Shown: piece by piece, positions 32,153-32,726 of the stretch
Layout of the letters: every line of letters begins with the position of its first letter
Position numbering within the stretch: position 1 is the first letter of the stretch
Origin: M3007 sp044224705
GTDB taxonomy: Bacteria; Bacteroidota; Bacteroidia; Chitinophagales; Saprospiraceae
Reading direction: 5' to 3'
Length of the DNA: 32,726 nucleotides
NCBI GenBank assembly: GCA_044224705.1
Contig: JBGAJY010000040.1
Span: 1-32,726 of the forward strand
Made by a program: the position numbers and the translations under genes
Notes under the pieces: generated by a model
Database searches by the model: none
What the model saw: only the letters and a program-made list of their open reading frames with translations
Told to the model about the DNA's origin: nothing

Positions 32153-32608
32153 ATGAGAAATTTAATTTATGTATCTTCAGTGATCTTATTTTCTCTTCTT
32201 GCATGCCAGAAGGATGTAGGTACCGAAACACCCAACATGGCGCCAAAAACTGAACAAGCTGGCGGAAGTGCACAGGAACGTACAACGTGTAATACTGTTA
32301 CCATTACGCTTACTAGTGGCACAGCTGCAAACATGACAATTTGTGGAAAGACAACTGGAGCAACTTGTAGTGAATGTGATCATAATTGCGGAAAAGGGGG
32401 AGCCTTAACAAGCGGAGATACTTACACCCTCTCGTGTAGTTCTTTTGTGCTTACAAATAATAATGGTAGCAGCAGGAGTGTGACAATTGCCACAAATTGC
32501 GCCCCTAACTACAATTACACAATTCCTGCAACTACTTCCACACTATTTACTATTTCTTTAGTAAATGGCTGTTGTGTAGTAAGTGGGGGAGATTGTTCGG
32601 GAAGTTAA
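32153..32608 (+). CDS. Cysteine-rich lipoprotein of unknown function
   Basis: 151 residues, not recognised. Lipobox SLLAC with lipidated Cys18, so the mature protein is anchored to a membrane, probably the outer one. The mature part is rich in Thr, Ser, Asn and Gly and has ten further cysteines (46, 64, 72, 75, 79, 95, 116, 140, 141, 148), including CxxCxxxC at 72-79, suggesting disulfides. No Asp/Glu catalytic motif or metal-binding histidine cluster is evident (single His77). Codon use is AT-rich, unlike all other genes in the window, suggesting recent acquisition or an expression-adapted surface protein. It is flanked by a divergent T9SS gene and followed by a terminator. Confidence 0.75.
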   Translation: MRNLIYVSSVILFSLLACQKDVGTETPNMAPKTEQAGGSAQERTTCNTVTITLTSGTAANMTICGKTTGATCSECDHNCGKGGALTSGDTYTLSCSSFVLTNNNGSSRSVTIATNCAPNYNYTIPATTSTLFTISLVNGCCVVSGGDCSGS

Positions 32609-32630
32609 TCACTTATTTGGCCTAAATAAA

Positions 32631-32668
32631 AACCAGGATCTCATACCTTCAGAGATCCTGGTTTTTTT
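32631..32668. terminator. Bidirectional Rho-independent terminator
   Basis: Twelve-base-pair stem AACCAGGATCTC (32631-32642) with GAGATCCTGGTT (32652-32663), 9-nt loop, followed by TTTTT on the + strand and preceded by AAATAAA, so T-rich on the - strand as well. It can end both the lipoprotein transcript and the - strand gene entering from the right edge. Confidence 0.9.
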
Positions 32669-32691
32669 GTTGTTGCTGAAACAAGTTTATA

Positions 32692-32726
32692 TTAGTGGCA
32701 GATGGCAACTTTGCGCATCGCGGAAC
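32692..32726 (-). CDS. T9SS-sorted protein, 3' end only
   Basis: The last codons of a - strand gene that lies outside the window: SAMRKVAICH then TAA. These ten residues are identical to the end of the protein at 30162-31931, so this is very probably a paralogue with a T9SS C-terminal domain. Nothing can be said about its main body. Confidence 0.75.
   Translation of the reverse strand, partial: SAMRKVAICH

Overview
The window looks like a chromosomal piece of a member of the Bacteroidota, probably near the Saprospiria (Saprospiraceae/Lewinellaceae). Two large secreted proteins end in type IX secretion (T9SS) C-terminal sorting domains. Several genes are preceded by a Bacteroidota-type -7 box (TAnnTTTG) instead of sigma70 boxes, and Shine-Dalgarno sites are weak. 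A fused two-domain peptide ABC ATPase and a long AsmA-like protein also fit. DNA is fairly GC-rich by eye until about 31.9 kb, where it becomes clearly AT-rich. The lineage is inferred; no rRNA is present.

Region 1 (1-12.8 kb, + strand) is a tightly packed operon, mostly with 4-nt or short stop/start overlaps. It starts inside cysD and continues with cysN (ATP sulfurylase), two tandem sulfotransferases, a GT4 glycosyltransferase, a Wzx-type flippase, a Wzy/WaaL-type polymerase or ligase, a third sulfotransferase, a PglA-like glycosyltransferase, then gmd, fcl and manC. Together these make activated sulfate and GDP-L-fucose, build and flip a lipid-linked oligosaccharide, polymerise it and sulfate it. 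I infer a sulfated, probably fucose-containing exopolysaccharide. Three more GT4 glycosyltransferases (13.3-17.0 kb, - strand) form a second, convergent operon. A lone DUF433 antitoxin-like gene lies between the two blocks.

Region 2 (17.0-30 kb) is mostly housekeeping or envelope: a YejK/NdpA nucleoid-associated protein, a secreted PhoD-like phosphatase with a T9SS tail, a frameshifted pyruvate kinase with an N-terminal extension, a GNAT acetyltransferase, an AhpD/CMD-like protein, a spermidine-synthase-like methyltransferase, a 1026-aa AsmA-like protein, a ribonuclease D, and a fused Dpp-type ABC ATPase broken just before its second Walker A.

Region 3 (30-32.7 kb) holds a T9SS-exported protein with a PA domain, the last codons of a paralogue at the window edge, and between them an AT-rich cysteine-rich lipoprotein gene that looks foreign. 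Palindromic repeats lie at 10.68-10.78, 23.08-23.12 and 29.97-30.10 kb. The one at 23.1 kb codes for the C-termini of two convergent genes. No tRNA, rRNA, CRISPR array, insertion sequence or gene-free stretch over 300 bases was seen.
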